Shown here in pieces: positions 54,155-63,646 of a stretch of 64,000 nucleotides of DNA (position 1 is its first letter; each line of letters opens with the position of its first letter). The DNA is from Arthrobacter globiformis. GTDB lineage: Bacteria > Actinomycetota > Actinomycetes > Actinomycetales > Micrococcaceae. The translations under genes were made by a program, and so were the position numbers. Below the pieces are notes generated by a model. That model did no database searches and was not told the DNA's origin. It saw nothing but the letters and a program-made list of their open reading frames with translations. The stretch covers positions 3,534,001-3,598,000 of the forward strand of contig NZ_JAUSXI010000001.1 of the NCBI RefSeq assembly GCF_030815865.1, written 5' to 3'.

Positions 54155-56374
54155 CTAGCCGCGTTCAAGGAACGCCTCCTTCTCGGGATTCAGGTACTCA
54201 TCAATGGCCTCGGCAAGTGCCGCATAGCCGGCCAGCGCAGGGTCTGTGCCCACAATCTTCTGGGCGTCCTGCCGGGCCCGGGCAATGATGTCCTCGTGCT
54301 CCAGTACGCGGAGCAACTTCAGCGTGGACCGGCCACCGGACTGCGAGGCGCCGAGGATATCGCCCTCGCGGCGCAGCTTCAGGTCCTCCTGGGAAAGCTC
54401 GAACCCGTCGGTGGTGGCCGCGACGGCATCCAGCCGGCGCCGGCTCGGGTGCCCCGGTTCGAGGGTGGTCACGAGCAGGCACGTGCCCGGCAGCCCTCCC
54501 CGGCCCACGCGCCCGCGGAGCTGGTGAAGCTGGGAGATGCCGAAGCGGTCCGCGTCCAGGATGACCATCAGGGTGGCATTATGCACGTCCACGCCCACCT
54601 CGATGACGGTGGTGGATACCAGCAGCTTGGTCTGGTTGGCGGTGAAGGAGGCCATGGTCTCTGACTTCAGCACCGGGTCCTGGCGCCCGTGGAGCGGCGC
54701 CAGCGCCACTCCGGCCAGGGCCGGTTCCTCCCTGAGGTGCTCGACGACGGCGGTCACGGAGGCCAGTTCGCGCGCGGCTCCGTCCCCCTCCAGTTCCCCG
54801 GGGTCGGGTTCCGCTTCACCGGGAGTGAAGTCCCCGTCGTCGTCCGCCCCGATCTTGGGGCACACGACGTAAACCTGGTGGCCTGACTCGATCTCTTCGC
54901 GTGACCGGGACCAGATACGGCCCGCCCAGGCGGGGTTTTCCGCGAGGCCCACGACGTGCGTGGTGATGGGCGCCCGGCCCGCGGGCAGTTCGTCAAGCAC
55001 GGACGTTTCGAGGTCGCCGAACACCGTCATGGCCACGGTCCTGGGGATGGGGGTGGCGGTCATGACCAGCAGGTGCGGCGGCTTGCTGGCCTTGGCACGC
55101 AGGGCATCGCGCTGTTCCACGCCGAAGCGGTGCTGCTCATCCACCACGATCAGGCCCAGGTCAAAGAAGGTGACGTTGTCGCTCAACAGCGCGTGGGTGC
55201 CGATGACGATCCCGGCCGTGCCGGAGGCGGCGTCGAGCAGCGCCTGCTTGCGCGCGGCGGTGGGCATGGAGCCGGTAAGCAGGCTGACCTGCACCGAATG
55301 GTCGCCCAGCCCGCCGAGGAGCCCATCGCGGGAGAGCGGGCCGAGCGTGCGCCGGATGGAATCGAAGTGCTGTGCCGCCAAAACTTCTGTGGGCGCCAGC
55401 AGCGCGGCCTGTCCCCCGGCGTCCACCACCTGGAGCATGGCCCGCAACGCCACAATAGTTTTGCCGGAGCCGACTTCGCCCTGCAGCAGCCTGTTCATTG
55501 GCCCGTCCTGCGACAGCTCCGCCGAGAGGGTCTTGCCGACGGCGGACTGGCCTGCGGTCAGGGTGAAAGGCAGCTGGCGGTCGAAGGCTGCGAGCAGTCC
55601 CTCCGGCACGGGACGCCGTGCGGTGGCCTCCTCCGCGGCAAGCTGGGCACGGCGCCGGGCAAGGGCGGACTGGAGGACCAGCGCCTCCTGGTAACGGAAC
55701 CGGTCCCTGGCCTTGCGCCAGTCCTCCGCGGTCTCCGGGGCGTGGATGAGCCGGTATGCCTCCGGTAACGGCAAAAATCTCTCGCGGGTGGAGATGGCCG
55801 CCGGCAGCGGATCCCGCAGGGCGTTCAGGTCCGCCGTTTCCAGCAGGGTTTTCATAACCTTCTGGATGGACCAGCTGGTGAGATTTGCGGTGGCCGGGTA
55901 AACCGGGATGGGCATGGCCGCGAGCTTCTCCGGGTCCATGTCCGGAACATCCGGATCCTCGTCCAGCAGCTGGTAGTTCGGGTTGGTGAGTCCCAGCGAA
56001 CCGGCATAGCGCGTCACTTTCCCGGAGAACATGGCCCGCCGGCCGGGCAGCAGCTCGGCCTTGGGGCGGCGGCCGTTGAAGAAACTGATTTTCAGCGTGC
56101 CCGTTCTGCCGTCGTCGGTAATGACGACGTCGGTGATGGAGCCTTTCCGGGCGCGCATCTGCCGGGTGCTGTTGGAGACAACGCTGGCGATGAGGGTGAC
56201 CTCCTCATCGAGCGGCAGTTCGCTGATGGGCGTCAGTTCACCGCGGTTGAGGTAGCGGCGCGGATAGTAGTTGAGCAGGCCGCCCACCGTGGTGATGCCC
56301 AGGTGTTTCTCGATCACGGCCGCGGAGCGCTTGCCCACCCGGCGCTCCAGGCTGAGTTCCAGTTCGACGTTCAT
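54155..56374 (-). CDS. recG: ATP-dependent DNA helicase RecG
   Basis: The 739-aa helicase remodels stalled forks and branched DNA. The N-terminal wedge/OB domain (about 50-170) is followed by GEVGSGKTIVALRAML (Walker A), the motif II variant DEQHRFG, the TATPIPRT motif, and C-terminal motifs VVIEVGVDVHNATLMVILDADRFGISQLHQLRGRVGRG. A proline/glutamate-rich insert lies near residues 540-560. The ATG at 56374 overlaps the stop of the DAK2 gene by 4 nt. Confidence 0.94.
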   Translation of the reverse strand: MNVELELSLERRVGKRSAAVIEKHLGITTVGGLLNYYPRRYLNRGELTPISELPLDEEVTLIASVVSNSTRQMRARKGSITDVVITDDGRTGTLKISFFNGRRPKAELLPGRRAMFSGKVTRYAGSLGLTNPNYQLLDEDPDVPDMDPEKLAAMPIPVYPATANLTSWSIQKVMKTLLETADLNALRDPLPAAISTRERFLPLPEAYRLIHAPETAEDWRKARDRFRYQEALVLQSALARRRAQLAAEEATARRPVPEGLLAAFDRQLPFTLTAGQSAVGKTLSAELSQDGPMNRLLQGEVGSGKTIVALRAMLQVVDAGGQAALLAPTEVLAAQHFDSIRRTLGPLSRDGLLGGLGDHSVQVSLLTGSMPTAARKQALLDAASGTAGIVIGTHALLSDNVTFFDLGLIVVDEQHRFGVEQRDALRAKASKPPHLLVMTATPIPRTVAMTVFGDLETSVLDELPAGRAPITTHVVGLAENPAWAGRIWSRSREEIESGHQVYVVCPKIGADDDGDFTPGEAEPDPGELEGDGAARELASVTAVVEHLREEPALAGVALAPLHGRQDPVLKSETMASFTANQTKLLVSTTVIEVGVDVHNATLMVILDADRFGISQLHQLRGRVGRGGLPGTCLLVTTLEPGHPSRRRLDAVAATTDGFELSQEDLKLRREGDILGASQSGGRSTLKLLRVLEHEDIIARARQDAQKIVGTDPALAGYAALAEAIDEYLNPEKEAFLERG

Positions 56375-57378
56375 CGTCCTTCTGCGCTCACTTCTCCTGA
56401 CGGATCCCTGGGCAGGGCGAGCTCGCTGACGGACACGTCCGCCGGATCGCCCAGCGACCGGATCACTGCAAGGGCCGGAGCCGGGGCCGGGACGTGCACG
56501 TGGACCCGCCACCGGTACCGGCCCTCAGCGTCAGCGGAAGGGCCAACTTGGCTCATGATCACGGAGTCCCCGAGTTCATCCAGGCGCAGCCGGAGCGTGG
56601 CAGCGTCAAGCGGGGACAGGCTGATGGTGCACATGACCTCCACGCCGTCGTCGTCCGGCATGTCGGTGTGGATGTGGGGGTCCTGGAGGTCGTAGCCGTG
56701 CAGGCCGTCCAGCAGTTCGCTGCGGAGCTCCTCGCCGAGCACCGCCGAGCGGAGGCAGTCCAGGATCAGCAGCATGCCCACGCCGCCGGCATCCACCACG
56801 TGCGCGGCCTGCAGGGCATCGAGCTGCCCCTCCGTGCGGACCACGGCCTCGAGGGCGGCCTCCACGGCCGCATCCAGGACCAGGCCCAGGGCGTGGTTGC
56901 TGTCGTTGCCGTTCTGGCCGGCGTCGACGGCGGCAGCGGCCCGGCCCGCCGCCTCCATGACGGACAGCATGGTGCCGGGAACGGGGTCGCTCAGCGCGGA
57001 CCAGGCCCTGATCTGCGCCCGATTGAGGGCTGCGGCGAGCAGCGACGAGGTGAGCCTGGCATGCCCGGCCAGTGGTTCGGCCGCGGCGCAGAGGAATACG
57101 GAGAACAGCGTGCCGGAGTTCCCCTTGGCCTGCTCCATCGCCGCCTCGCCGGCACGCGCAAGGACGGCGCCCACGTCAACTGCATCTGCCGGGCGGGCAT
57201 CCTGCAGTGCCCGGTAGGCGGCACGTACCGTCAGGTAGAGGTTGGTTCCGGTGTCGCCGTCCGCTACAGGGAAGATATTGATGGCATTCAAGCGGTCGCT
57301 GTGGTTGCCCAGTGCGGTTTCGGCCTTGCCCAACCACCGCTTCATCGCTTGCGCGTTCGCGGCAACCTTAGTCTGCAA
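56371..57378 (-). CDS. DAK2 domain-containing protein (FakA-like, short form)
   Basis: The 335-aa protein has the DAK2 domain (about residues 10-205): NIFPVADGDTGTNLYLTVRAAY gives the Mg-ATP aspartates; LARAGEAAMEQAKGNSGTLFSVFL, HVVDAGGVGMLLIL follow. A FakA-type middle domain (about 230-330) follows. The C-terminal EDD-like region of full-length FakA (about 550 aa) is missing. Actinobacterial short forms next to recG are common. The function would be fatty acid kinase or related; unproven. It overlaps thiL by 11 nt and recG by 4 nt. Confidence 0.82.
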   Translation of the reverse strand: MQTKVAANAQAMKRWLGKAETALGNHSDRLNAINIFPVADGDTGTNLYLTVRAAYRALQDARPADAVDVGAVLARAGEAAMEQAKGNSGTLFSVFLCAAAEPLAGHARLTSSLLAAALNRAQIRAWSALSDPVPGTMLSVMEAAGRAAAAVDAGQNGNDSNHALGLVLDAAVEAALEAVVRTEGQLDALQAAHVVDAGGVGMLLILDCLRSAVLGEELRSELLDGLHGYDLQDPHIHTDMPDDDGVEVMCTISLSPLDAATLRLRLDELGDSVIMSQVGPSADAEGRYRWRVHVHVPAPAPALAVIRSLGDPADVSVSELALPRDPSGEVSAEGR

Positions 57379-58393
57379 AGTGATCCCATCCCACGGAGTC
57401 AGCGGGCCGTCCCGCGATCGTCACGCCCGGTGCCTTGTCAGCGCCGCAGGCTTGTACTGAGCCTATCCCAGTAAAGCCGGGCGGCACCTGCATGCCCGCA
57501 GGGAATGTCGCCAGGAGGCCATGGTCTTCCCCGCCGCCCAATACCCATGCGCGCGGGTCGGCGCCCAGCAGAGTGGCAGCGGGGCGGAGCGGCTCGGCGA
57601 GCTGGCCGAGGTGCCCGGGATCCAGGTCCAGCACAGCGTGGCTGGCCACGGCCATCCTGGTTCCGTCCCGCACCAGGCCGTCGGAAATGTCCATCATCGC
57701 TGTGGCACCGGATATGCGCGCCAGGGGACCGGCATCCAGGGGCGGCTCCGGCCGGCACTGAAGCTCAAGCAATGACAGCAGTTCCGGTGAAAGTGAATCC
57801 ACATGATGGGCGGACTCCAGCAGTGCCAGCCCGGCGGCAGCCCAGCCCGCGCGCCCGGCGATGGCCACGGTGTCGCCTTCCTGGGCGCCGGACCGGAGTA
57901 CTGGCTGGCCGCCGTCGAGCGTGCCGAGGACTGCAACGGTGACGGACAGTTCGCGGCCGCGGCCAAGGTCGCCGCCCGCGACAGAGCAGGCACCCGCGCC
58001 CAGCTTGCTGATGGCAGCCACGAGGCCGTCAGCCAGGTCCTCGACCCATCCGACCGGCGTGCCAGGCGGCAGGGTCAGGCTCACCACCATGGACGTTGCC
58101 GAGGCACCCATGGCGTTGATGTCGCTGAGATTCTGCGCTGCGGCCTTCCACCCGACGTCGTATCCGGTGGTCCGGTAGCCGTTGTTCCACTCAAGCCGGA
58201 AGTCCTGGTCCTGGACCTGGGTGTCGATGCTGATGACGGTCCTGCCATCTGGAACCGCAACGACGGCGGCATCATCCCCCGGTCCGAGGACCACGGCGGC
58301 ACTGTGCAGGGCGCTGAGTTCCAGCCGCGGGAAAATCCGTGCCAGAAGCTCCGCTTCGGACAGTTGGGCGACAGTCAATGGTGTTTGAGGCAC
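57368..58393 (-). CDS. thiL: Thiamine-monophosphate kinase
   Basis: The 341-aa PurM-like kinase phosphorylates thiamine monophosphate to TPP. Motifs: VLGPGDDAAVV, ISIDTQVQDQDF, DVGWKAAAQNLSDINAMGA, SVAGGDLGRG and DISDGLVRDG. GTG start. With thiC (under a TPP riboswitch) it ties this window to thiamine biosynthesis. It begins a thiL-DAK2-recG-rsmD coupled operon. Confidence 0.93.
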   Translation of the reverse strand: MPQTPLTVAQLSEAELLARIFPRLELSALHSAAVVLGPGDDAAVVAVPDGRTVISIDTQVQDQDFRLEWNNGYRTTGYDVGWKAAAQNLSDINAMGASATSMVVSLTLPPGTPVGWVEDLADGLVAAISKLGAGACSVAGGDLGRGRELSVTVAVLGTLDGGQPVLRSGAQEGDTVAIAGRAGWAAAGLALLESAHHVDSLSPELLSLLELQCRPEPPLDAGPLARISGATAMMDISDGLVRDGTRMAVASHAVLDLDPGHLGQLAEPLRPAATLLGADPRAWVLGGGEDHGLLATFPAGMQVPPGFTGIGSVQACGADKAPGVTIAGRPADSVGWDHFAD

Positions 58394-58517
58394 GCCACTA
58401 CGCTACCGCCACGAACCGACATTCTTTGGCTGGCCGGGTTTCCGGCCCCGGCCGGCATGGGGTGCGGGCGTCACTCGGCGGTCAGTCCGGCTCCCCGCGG
58501 AACGATAGGCTTGACGG

Positions 58518-59021
58518 ATGCATTTCCCGCTCGCCCGAAAACCCGTCCGCAGGCTGACGGTGGCAGTGGCCGCCGCGCTAGCTGGACTGGCGCTGGGCGG
58601 CTGTTCACCTGCCGTCGACGTTGCCCCCGCCGCCGACGCAGCCAACCCGGCCTGTGCCCCGATGATGGTGGCGCTTCCGGATGCGATCGGCGACGCCCGC
58701 CTGCGGAGGACGAACAGCCAGGCCACGGCAGCCTGGGGCGACCCGTCGCGGGTGGTCCTGCGGTGCGGCGTCAATGCCCCCGGGCCTACCACGGACCGCT
58801 GCGTCAGCGTCAATGACGTCGACTGGGTCATTAAGGAGGGCAGCCCTGTGTGGACGCTGACCACCTATGGCCGGGAACCCGCCACGGAAATCCTGATGGA
58901 TCCGGACAAGATCAGCTCGGCCACCGTCCTGGCTGACCTGTCCGCCGCAGCCGCGAAGATCAAGGCAAGCCGCAACTGCGTGGGCCAGGAGGATCTGCAG
59001 GACCTGCCCACCAGCAAGTAG
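58518..59021 (+). CDS. DUF3515 lipoprotein
   Basis: The 167-aa protein has a signal peptide (basic RKPVRRLTVAVAAALAG region) with lipobox LGGC at about residues 26-29, so it should be membrane-anchored outside the cell. The mature part has four cysteines (CAPMM, RCGV, RCVSV, NCVG) and the DUF3515 pattern AWGDPSRVVLRCGV. Its function is unknown. It is divergent from thiL and convergent with ddl. The stop is followed by a tandem repeat. Confidence 0.85.
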   Translation: MHFPLARKPVRRLTVAVAAALAGLALGGCSPAVDVAPAADAANPACAPMMVALPDAIGDARLRRTNSQATAAWGDPSRVVLRCGVNAPGPTTDRCVSVNDVDWVIKEGSPVWTLTTYGREPATEILMDPDKISSATVLADLSAAAAKIKASRNCVGQEDLQDLPTSK

Positions 59022-59147
59022 GGTGCCGGTGCTGGGCCCACGCCGGCAGGGTTCCCTGGCCGAAGCGGAGCGAGGTTAGGGTGCCGGTGCTGGGCCCACG
59101 CCGGCAGGGTTCCCTGGCCGAAGCGGAGCGAGGTTAGGGTGCCGGTG
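59021..59147. repeat. 58-bp tandem repeat, two full copies and an 11-bp partial copy
   Basis: The unit starting GGGTGCCGGTG repeats exactly from 59021 and again from 59079, ending 59136, with a third partial copy at 59137-59147. The copies are identical over 58 bp. The array starts on the last base of the DUF3515 stop and ends just before the ddl stop codon. Confidence 0.9.
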
Positions 59148-59151
59148 GGGA

Positions 59152-60324
59152 CTAACGAAGGCCGGTCTTGCGGGTCAGCGCCAGGTGGATCAGCTCGTCG
59201 ATCAGCTCCGGATAGCTCACTCCGGTGGCCGCCCACATCTGCGGGTACATGCTCTTCGGCGTGAATCCGGGCATCGTGTTGATCTCGTTGATGATGAGGT
59301 CGCCGTCCGGCGTGTAGAAGAAGTCGACCCGGCTCAGGCCCTCCGCCCCCACGGAGTCGAACGCCGCGGCAGCGAGCTCGCGGACGCGGGCAATCGCTTC
59401 CTCGGGCATGTCCGCGGGGCAGCTCAGGGCGGCCGCGTCATCCACGTACTTGGCCTGGAAGTCATAGAACTCATGCCCGCCGCCGGCCACGGAGATCTCG
59501 CCGGGCAGGGACGTGCGGGGAGCATCACCACCGCGACCCTCGAGCACGGCGCATTCGATTTCCCGGCCCACAATGCCGGCCTCGATCACCAGTTTCGGAT
59601 CATGCTCGCGGGCCGCCTCTATCGCGGCGTCCAGGCCGTCAAGCGAGTCCACCTTGGAGATGCCCATTGAGGATCCGGCGCGGGCGGGCTTGACGAACAC
59701 CGGGAAGCCCAGCAGGTCAACCTGCTTGCGGACAGACTCGGGGTCGTTGCGCCACTGCCGGTCGGTCACAGCGATGTACGGGCCCACCTTCAGGCCGGCG
59801 GCCTCGAAGACCACTTTCATGAAGTGCTTGTCCATGCCCACCGCCGAGGCGAGCACGCCGGCACCGACGTAGCGGGTGTCGGAGAGCTCCAGAAGCCCTT
59901 GGATGGTGCCGTCCTCACCGAACGGCCCGTGCAGCAGCGGGAACACCACATCCACGGATCCGAGTTCCTGCGGCACCTCGTTGGGGGCCGTCACGATCAG
60001 CTGGTGCTCGCCCCCGATCTCCGTGATGCTTACCGTCTGGGCCGACGGCGGGACCTCCGGAAGCGAGGTTGCGGAGAGGGACCACTGGGCCGTGTCCCCC
60101 GACGCGAGGACCCACTGGCCGGACTTGGCGATGCCGATGGGAACGACGTCGTACTTGTTCCGGTCGATGGCCCCCAGCACTCCGGCAGCGGTCACACAGC
60201 TGACGGCGTGTTCGCTGGAACGGCCGCCAAAGAGGACGGCCACCCGGGGCTTGGGCTGAGTTCCGCCGTGGGCGGTCTTGCCCTGGCTGGTGTTGTCCGC
60301 TGCGGTCAAGTTATCTTCCGACAC
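59152..60324 (-). CDS. ddl: D-alanine--D-alanine ligase
   Basis: The 390-aa ATP-grasp ligase makes D-Ala-D-Ala for peptidoglycan. It has VAVLFGGRSSEHAVS near the N terminus, FPLLHGPFGEDGTIQG, FVKPARAGSSMGISKV, and the C-terminal NEINTMPGFTPKSMYPQM. A 25-residue N-terminal extension rich in polar residues precedes the core. It follows gpsA with 2 nt spacing in the murA-plsC-gpsA-ddl row. Confidence 0.95.
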   Translation of the reverse strand: MSEDNLTAADNTSQGKTAHGGTQPKPRVAVLFGGRSSEHAVSCVTAAGVLGAIDRNKYDVVPIGIAKSGQWVLASGDTAQWSLSATSLPEVPPSAQTVSITEIGGEHQLIVTAPNEVPQELGSVDVVFPLLHGPFGEDGTIQGLLELSDTRYVGAGVLASAVGMDKHFMKVVFEAAGLKVGPYIAVTDRQWRNDPESVRKQVDLLGFPVFVKPARAGSSMGISKVDSLDGLDAAIEAAREHDPKLVIEAGIVGREIECAVLEGRGGDAPRTSLPGEISVAGGGHEFYDFQAKYVDDAAALSCPADMPEEAIARVRELAAAAFDSVGAEGLSRVDFFYTPDGDLIINEINTMPGFTPKSMYPQMWAATGVSYPELIDELIHLALTRKTGLR

Positions 60325-60326
60325 TG

Positions 60327-61379
60327 TCAGTAATCGCCTTCGGCTTTAAGTTCCCGGGACAGCAGTAGCGGCCCGAGTTGGTCAACGGACAATTTTCCGG
60401 CGAGGACCGCGACGACGGCCGCCGTGATGGGCATTTCGACGCCGAGCTTGCCGGCAAGTTCGTGGACTGCCTGGCCGGACTTAATGCCCTCGGCGGTCTG
60501 GGTCATTTTCTGCGCGACCTCGTCCAGCGTCAGGCCCTGTCCCAGCAGGCGGCCGGCAGTGTGGTTCCGGGACAGCGGTGACGAGCACGTGGCCACCAGG
60601 TCCCCAAGTCCGGCCAACCCGGCCATAGTGTGGGCTTTGCCGCCAAGCGCCAGTGCCAGCCGCGAGGTTTCGGCCAGCCCGCGGGTAATGACGGAAGCCT
60701 TGGTGTTGTCCCCCATCTGCTTTCCCTCGCAGATGCCCACGGCCAGCGCGATGACGTTCTTGACGATGCCGCCGATTTCAACACCCACGATGTCAGAGGT
60801 GGTGTAGGGACGGAAGTACGGGGCGGTGCAGCTTCTGGCGATCCAGCCAGCCACGGCTGCGTCAGGACAGGCAACAACCGAAGCCGTGGGCTCCTCCCGG
60901 GCGATCTCCATGGCCAAGTTGGGACCGGACACGACGGCGATGCGATCGGCAGGGATGTCCAGTTCCTCGGCGATGACCTCACTCATCCGTGCGTCCGAGC
61001 CCAGTTCGAGGCCCTTCATCAGCGACACCACGAGGGCATCGGACCCGATCAGGGGCTTCCACTTGCGCAGCTGGAGGCGCAGCGACTGCGCCGGAACGGC
61101 GAGGACCACCAGGTCGGCTCCGGACAGCACATCCGCCACGTCGGCAGAGGCGGTGATGCTCGGCGGAAGATCGATGTCGGTGAGGTACTGGGGGTTGCGG
61201 TGGTTGCCGTTGATCTCCGCCACGACTTCCGCCCGGCGGCCCCAAAGCCGGATGCTGCGGTCAACGCCGGAGGCCGTGGCGGCGTCGGCCAGAATTTTCG
61301 CGAACGTCGTCCCCCACGAACCGGCGCCCAGGACTGCCACGGACACGGCAGAACCGGGCCGGGCGTACACAGGCGTCAT
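60327..61379 (-). CDS. gpsA: Glycerol-3-phosphate dehydrogenase [NAD(P)+]
   Basis: The 350-aa enzyme supplies glycerol 3-phosphate for phospholipids. Motifs: VLGAGSWGTTFAKILAD (N-terminal nucleotide site), VSGPNLAMEIAREEPTA, GVEIGGIVKNVIALAVGICEG with the catalytic lysine, and GLAGLGDLVATCSSPLSRN. It overlaps the plsC stop by 4 nt, so acyl transfer and its substrate supply are expressed together. Confidence 0.95.
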   Translation of the reverse strand: MTPVYARPGSAVSVAVLGAGSWGTTFAKILADAATASGVDRSIRLWGRRAEVVAEINGNHRNPQYLTDIDLPPSITASADVADVLSGADLVVLAVPAQSLRLQLRKWKPLIGSDALVVSLMKGLELGSDARMSEVIAEELDIPADRIAVVSGPNLAMEIAREEPTASVVACPDAAVAGWIARSCTAPYFRPYTTSDIVGVEIGGIVKNVIALAVGICEGKQMGDNTKASVITRGLAETSRLALALGGKAHTMAGLAGLGDLVATCSSPLSRNHTAGRLLGQGLTLDEVAQKMTQTAEGIKSGQAVHELAGKLGVEMPITAAVVAVLAGKLSVDQLGPLLLSRELKAEGDY

Positions 61380-62122
61380 TTTCCGCCCCGCTCGACGTCG
61401 CGTCCGTGCTTCGTCTGGTTGTGGGCAGTCGGGTCCCAGCGCCGGGCCGGCGGCTGCTCCCCGCGGAGCTCGGCCAGGAGCCCGGTGACGGCATCCATGA
61501 TGACGTCCGTGGCTTCCGCAAGCGTGGCCTTGTCCCGGGACCGGCCCGCGAAGCGGGAAAGGTCTACGGGGTCCCCGATCCGGATTCTGGACGTCTTGCG
61601 CGGGAACAGGTGGAACCGCTTGGCGTAGCGGGGAAAGAGCTCATGCGCGCCCCAGTGCGCCATCGGAACGACGGGGATGCCGGCCTCGAGAGCCAGGCGG
61701 GCGGCGCCGGTGTGGCCCTTCATCGGCCACAGGTCGGGGTCGCGGGTCAGCGTACCCTCGGGGTAAATGATGATCGCTCCGCCCTCGGCCACAACCTCCT
61801 GGGCGAGCTGCAGCGAGCGGTTGGCCCCCGCCGTCGAGCGTTCCACCGGAATCTGCTTGGTGGCGTGCAGCACGGCGCCCACCACCGGGACCTTGAAGAG
61901 GCCCGACTTCGCCAGGAAGTGTGGGGCGCGCTTCTGGTTGTACAGCATGTGCCCGATCACGAGGGGGTCGATCTCGGTGCAGTGGTTGGGTACGGCGATG
62001 AAGCCGCCCGCGGGAAGCTTTTCCGTGCCCTCCCATTTCTTGTTCATGACCAGGTTCAGGACCGGCCGGACAAGGCCGGCGATAAGCACGAACGTTATGT
62101 GGCTCTTGGCCGATTCCTTCAC
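61376..62122 (-). CDS. plsC: 1-acyl-sn-glycerol-3-phosphate acyltransferase
   Basis: The 248-aa membrane-associated acyltransferase has the HxxxxD motif NHCTEID (about 47-53) and the EGT block YPEGTLTRD. A hydrophobic N-terminal segment anchors it. It makes phosphatidic acid. The GTG start has a weak ribosome binding site. It sits 10 nt after the murA stop and overlaps gpsA by 4 nt. Confidence 0.92.
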   Translation of the reverse strand: MKESAKSHITFVLIAGLVRPVLNLVMNKKWEGTEKLPAGGFIAVPNHCTEIDPLVIGHMLYNQKRAPHFLAKSGLFKVPVVGAVLHATKQIPVERSTAGANRSLQLAQEVVAEGGAIIIYPEGTLTRDPDLWPMKGHTGAARLALEAGIPVVPMAHWGAHELFPRYAKRFHLFPRKTSRIRIGDPVDLSRFAGRSRDKATLAEATDVIMDAVTGLLAELRGEQPPARRWDPTAHNQTKHGRDVERGGK

Positions 62123-62132
62123 CGGGCCCCCG

Positions 62133-63458
62133 CTACTTCGCCGACGAGATGTCGAAGTCGGCGCCGAGCCCGGCCAGCTTTTCGGTGAACCGCTCGTAGC
62201 CGCGGTTGATGATGTCGATTCCGGTTACACGCGAGGTCCCCGTGGCAGCCAAAGCGGCGATCAGGTGGCTGAATCCGCCGCGGAGGTCCGGCACGTCGAT
62301 GTCGGTTCCCTTGAGCTGGGTGGGGCCCGAGATGACTGCAGAATGCAGGAAGTTCCGCTGCCCGAAGCGGCACGGCACACTTCCCAGGCATTCCCGGTGC
62401 ACTTGGATGCTGGCGCCCATGCGTATGAGCGCGTCGGTGAAGCCGAAGCGGTTCTCGTAGACGGTCTCATGCACGATGGACACGCCTTCGGCCTGGGTCA
62501 GGGCCACGACGAGGGGCTGCTGCCAGTCGGTCATGAATCCCGGGTGGACATCCGTTTCCAGGACGAGGGGGCTGAGCTTTCCGCCGCGGTGGTAGAAGCG
62601 GATGCCGTCCTCGCCGATGTCCATGCCGCCGCCCACCTTGCGGAAGGTGTTCAGGAAGGTCATCATGTCCCGCTGCGAGGCGCCTTCGACGAAGATGTCG
62701 CCGCGCGTTACCAGCGCCGCGGACGCCCAGGAGGCCGACTCGTTGCGGTCGGACAGCGCCCGGTGGTTATAGCCGCCCAACTCGCGGACACCCTCGATGC
62801 GGATGGTACGGTCCGTTTGGACGCTGATGATGGCGCCCATCTTCTGGAGCACGGCGATGAGGTCAACGATTTCGGGCTCGGTGGCGGCACCGGAGAGTTC
62901 GGTGATGCCTTCGGCGCGCGTTGCACTCAGGAGAACCTGCTCCGTGGCGCCGACGGAGGGATACGGCAGGGAAATTTTGGCCCCGCGAAGCCCCTTGGGC
63001 GCCGAAATGTGGATGCCGCCCGGGCGCTTTTCGACGACGGCGCCGAACTGCCGCAGCACGTTCAGGTGGTAGTCGATGGGCCGGTCGCCGATCTTGCAGC
63101 CGCCCAGGTCCGGGATGAAGGCTTCGCCGACCGCGTGGATCAGGGGACCGCACAGCAGGATGGGGATCCGGGAGTCGCCGGCGTGGGCGTCGATGGCCGT
63201 GCTCGGCGCAGTCTTGGCAGCCTTGGGATCAAGGGTCAGGTCACCGGTGACAGGGTCCTTCTCGACGGTCACGCCGTGGAGCTGGAGCAGGCTGGTGACC
63301 ACCTCGACGTCCTTGATTTCCGGAACGTTCCGCAGCACGGAAGGCTCGTTGCCCAGCAGCGCGGCCACCATGGCCTTGGGCACAAGGTTCTTGGCACCGC
63401 GGACGCTGACACGGCCAGTTAGCGGGACGCCTCCGCGGATTGTCAGAACACTACTCAT
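62133..63458 (-). CDS. murA: UDP-N-acetylglucosamine 1-carboxyvinyltransferase
   Basis: The 441-aa EPSP-synthase-fold enzyme starts peptidoglycan synthesis. It has the active-site K-N in RGAKN (about 20-24), the catalytic cysteine C121 in LGGCKIGDRP (so fosfomycin-sensitive by residue), and VHPGFMTDWQQP and EGVSIVHETVYENRFG. Normal length is 420-440. It is first gene of murA-plsC-gpsA-ddl, mixing cell-wall and membrane lipid genes. AT-rich promoter lies between 63459 and 63540. Confidence 0.94.
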   Translation of the reverse strand: MSSVLTIRGGVPLTGRVSVRGAKNLVPKAMVAALLGNEPSVLRNVPEIKDVEVVTSLLQLHGVTVEKDPVTGDLTLDPKAAKTAPSTAIDAHAGDSRIPILLCGPLIHAVGEAFIPDLGGCKIGDRPIDYHLNVLRQFGAVVEKRPGGIHISAPKGLRGAKISLPYPSVGATEQVLLSATRAEGITELSGAATEPEIVDLIAVLQKMGAIISVQTDRTIRIEGVRELGGYNHRALSDRNESASWASAALVTRGDIFVEGASQRDMMTFLNTFRKVGGGMDIGEDGIRFYHRGGKLSPLVLETDVHPGFMTDWQQPLVVALTQAEGVSIVHETVYENRFGFTDALIRMGASIQVHRECLGSVPCRFGQRNFLHSAVISGPTQLKGTDIDVPDLRGGFSHLIAALAATGTSRVTGIDIINRGYERFTEKLAGLGADFDISSAK

Positions 63459-63589
63459 TTACCGGTTTCCTCACGACTACTCGCCCCCAAATCCTTACAA
63501 AGGCACCAGCTAAGCATATGAGTTCGCGTTACCGAACCGAAATACTGACGCGGGCGCGTGGGACCCGACGGCCTGAACGGGGGCAGCGG

Positions 63590-63623
63590 AAAGGCCCGCC
63601 GCGGCTATGCACGGCGGGCCTTT
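63590..63623 (-). terminator. Terminator downstream of leuD
   Basis: AAAGGCCCGCCG pairs with CGGCGGGCCTTTT around a 10-nt loop, about 24 nt after the leuD stop on the minus strand. It separates leuD from murA. Confidence 0.85.
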
Positions 63624-63646
63624 TGGCGTTGCTTTTTGATAATCGG

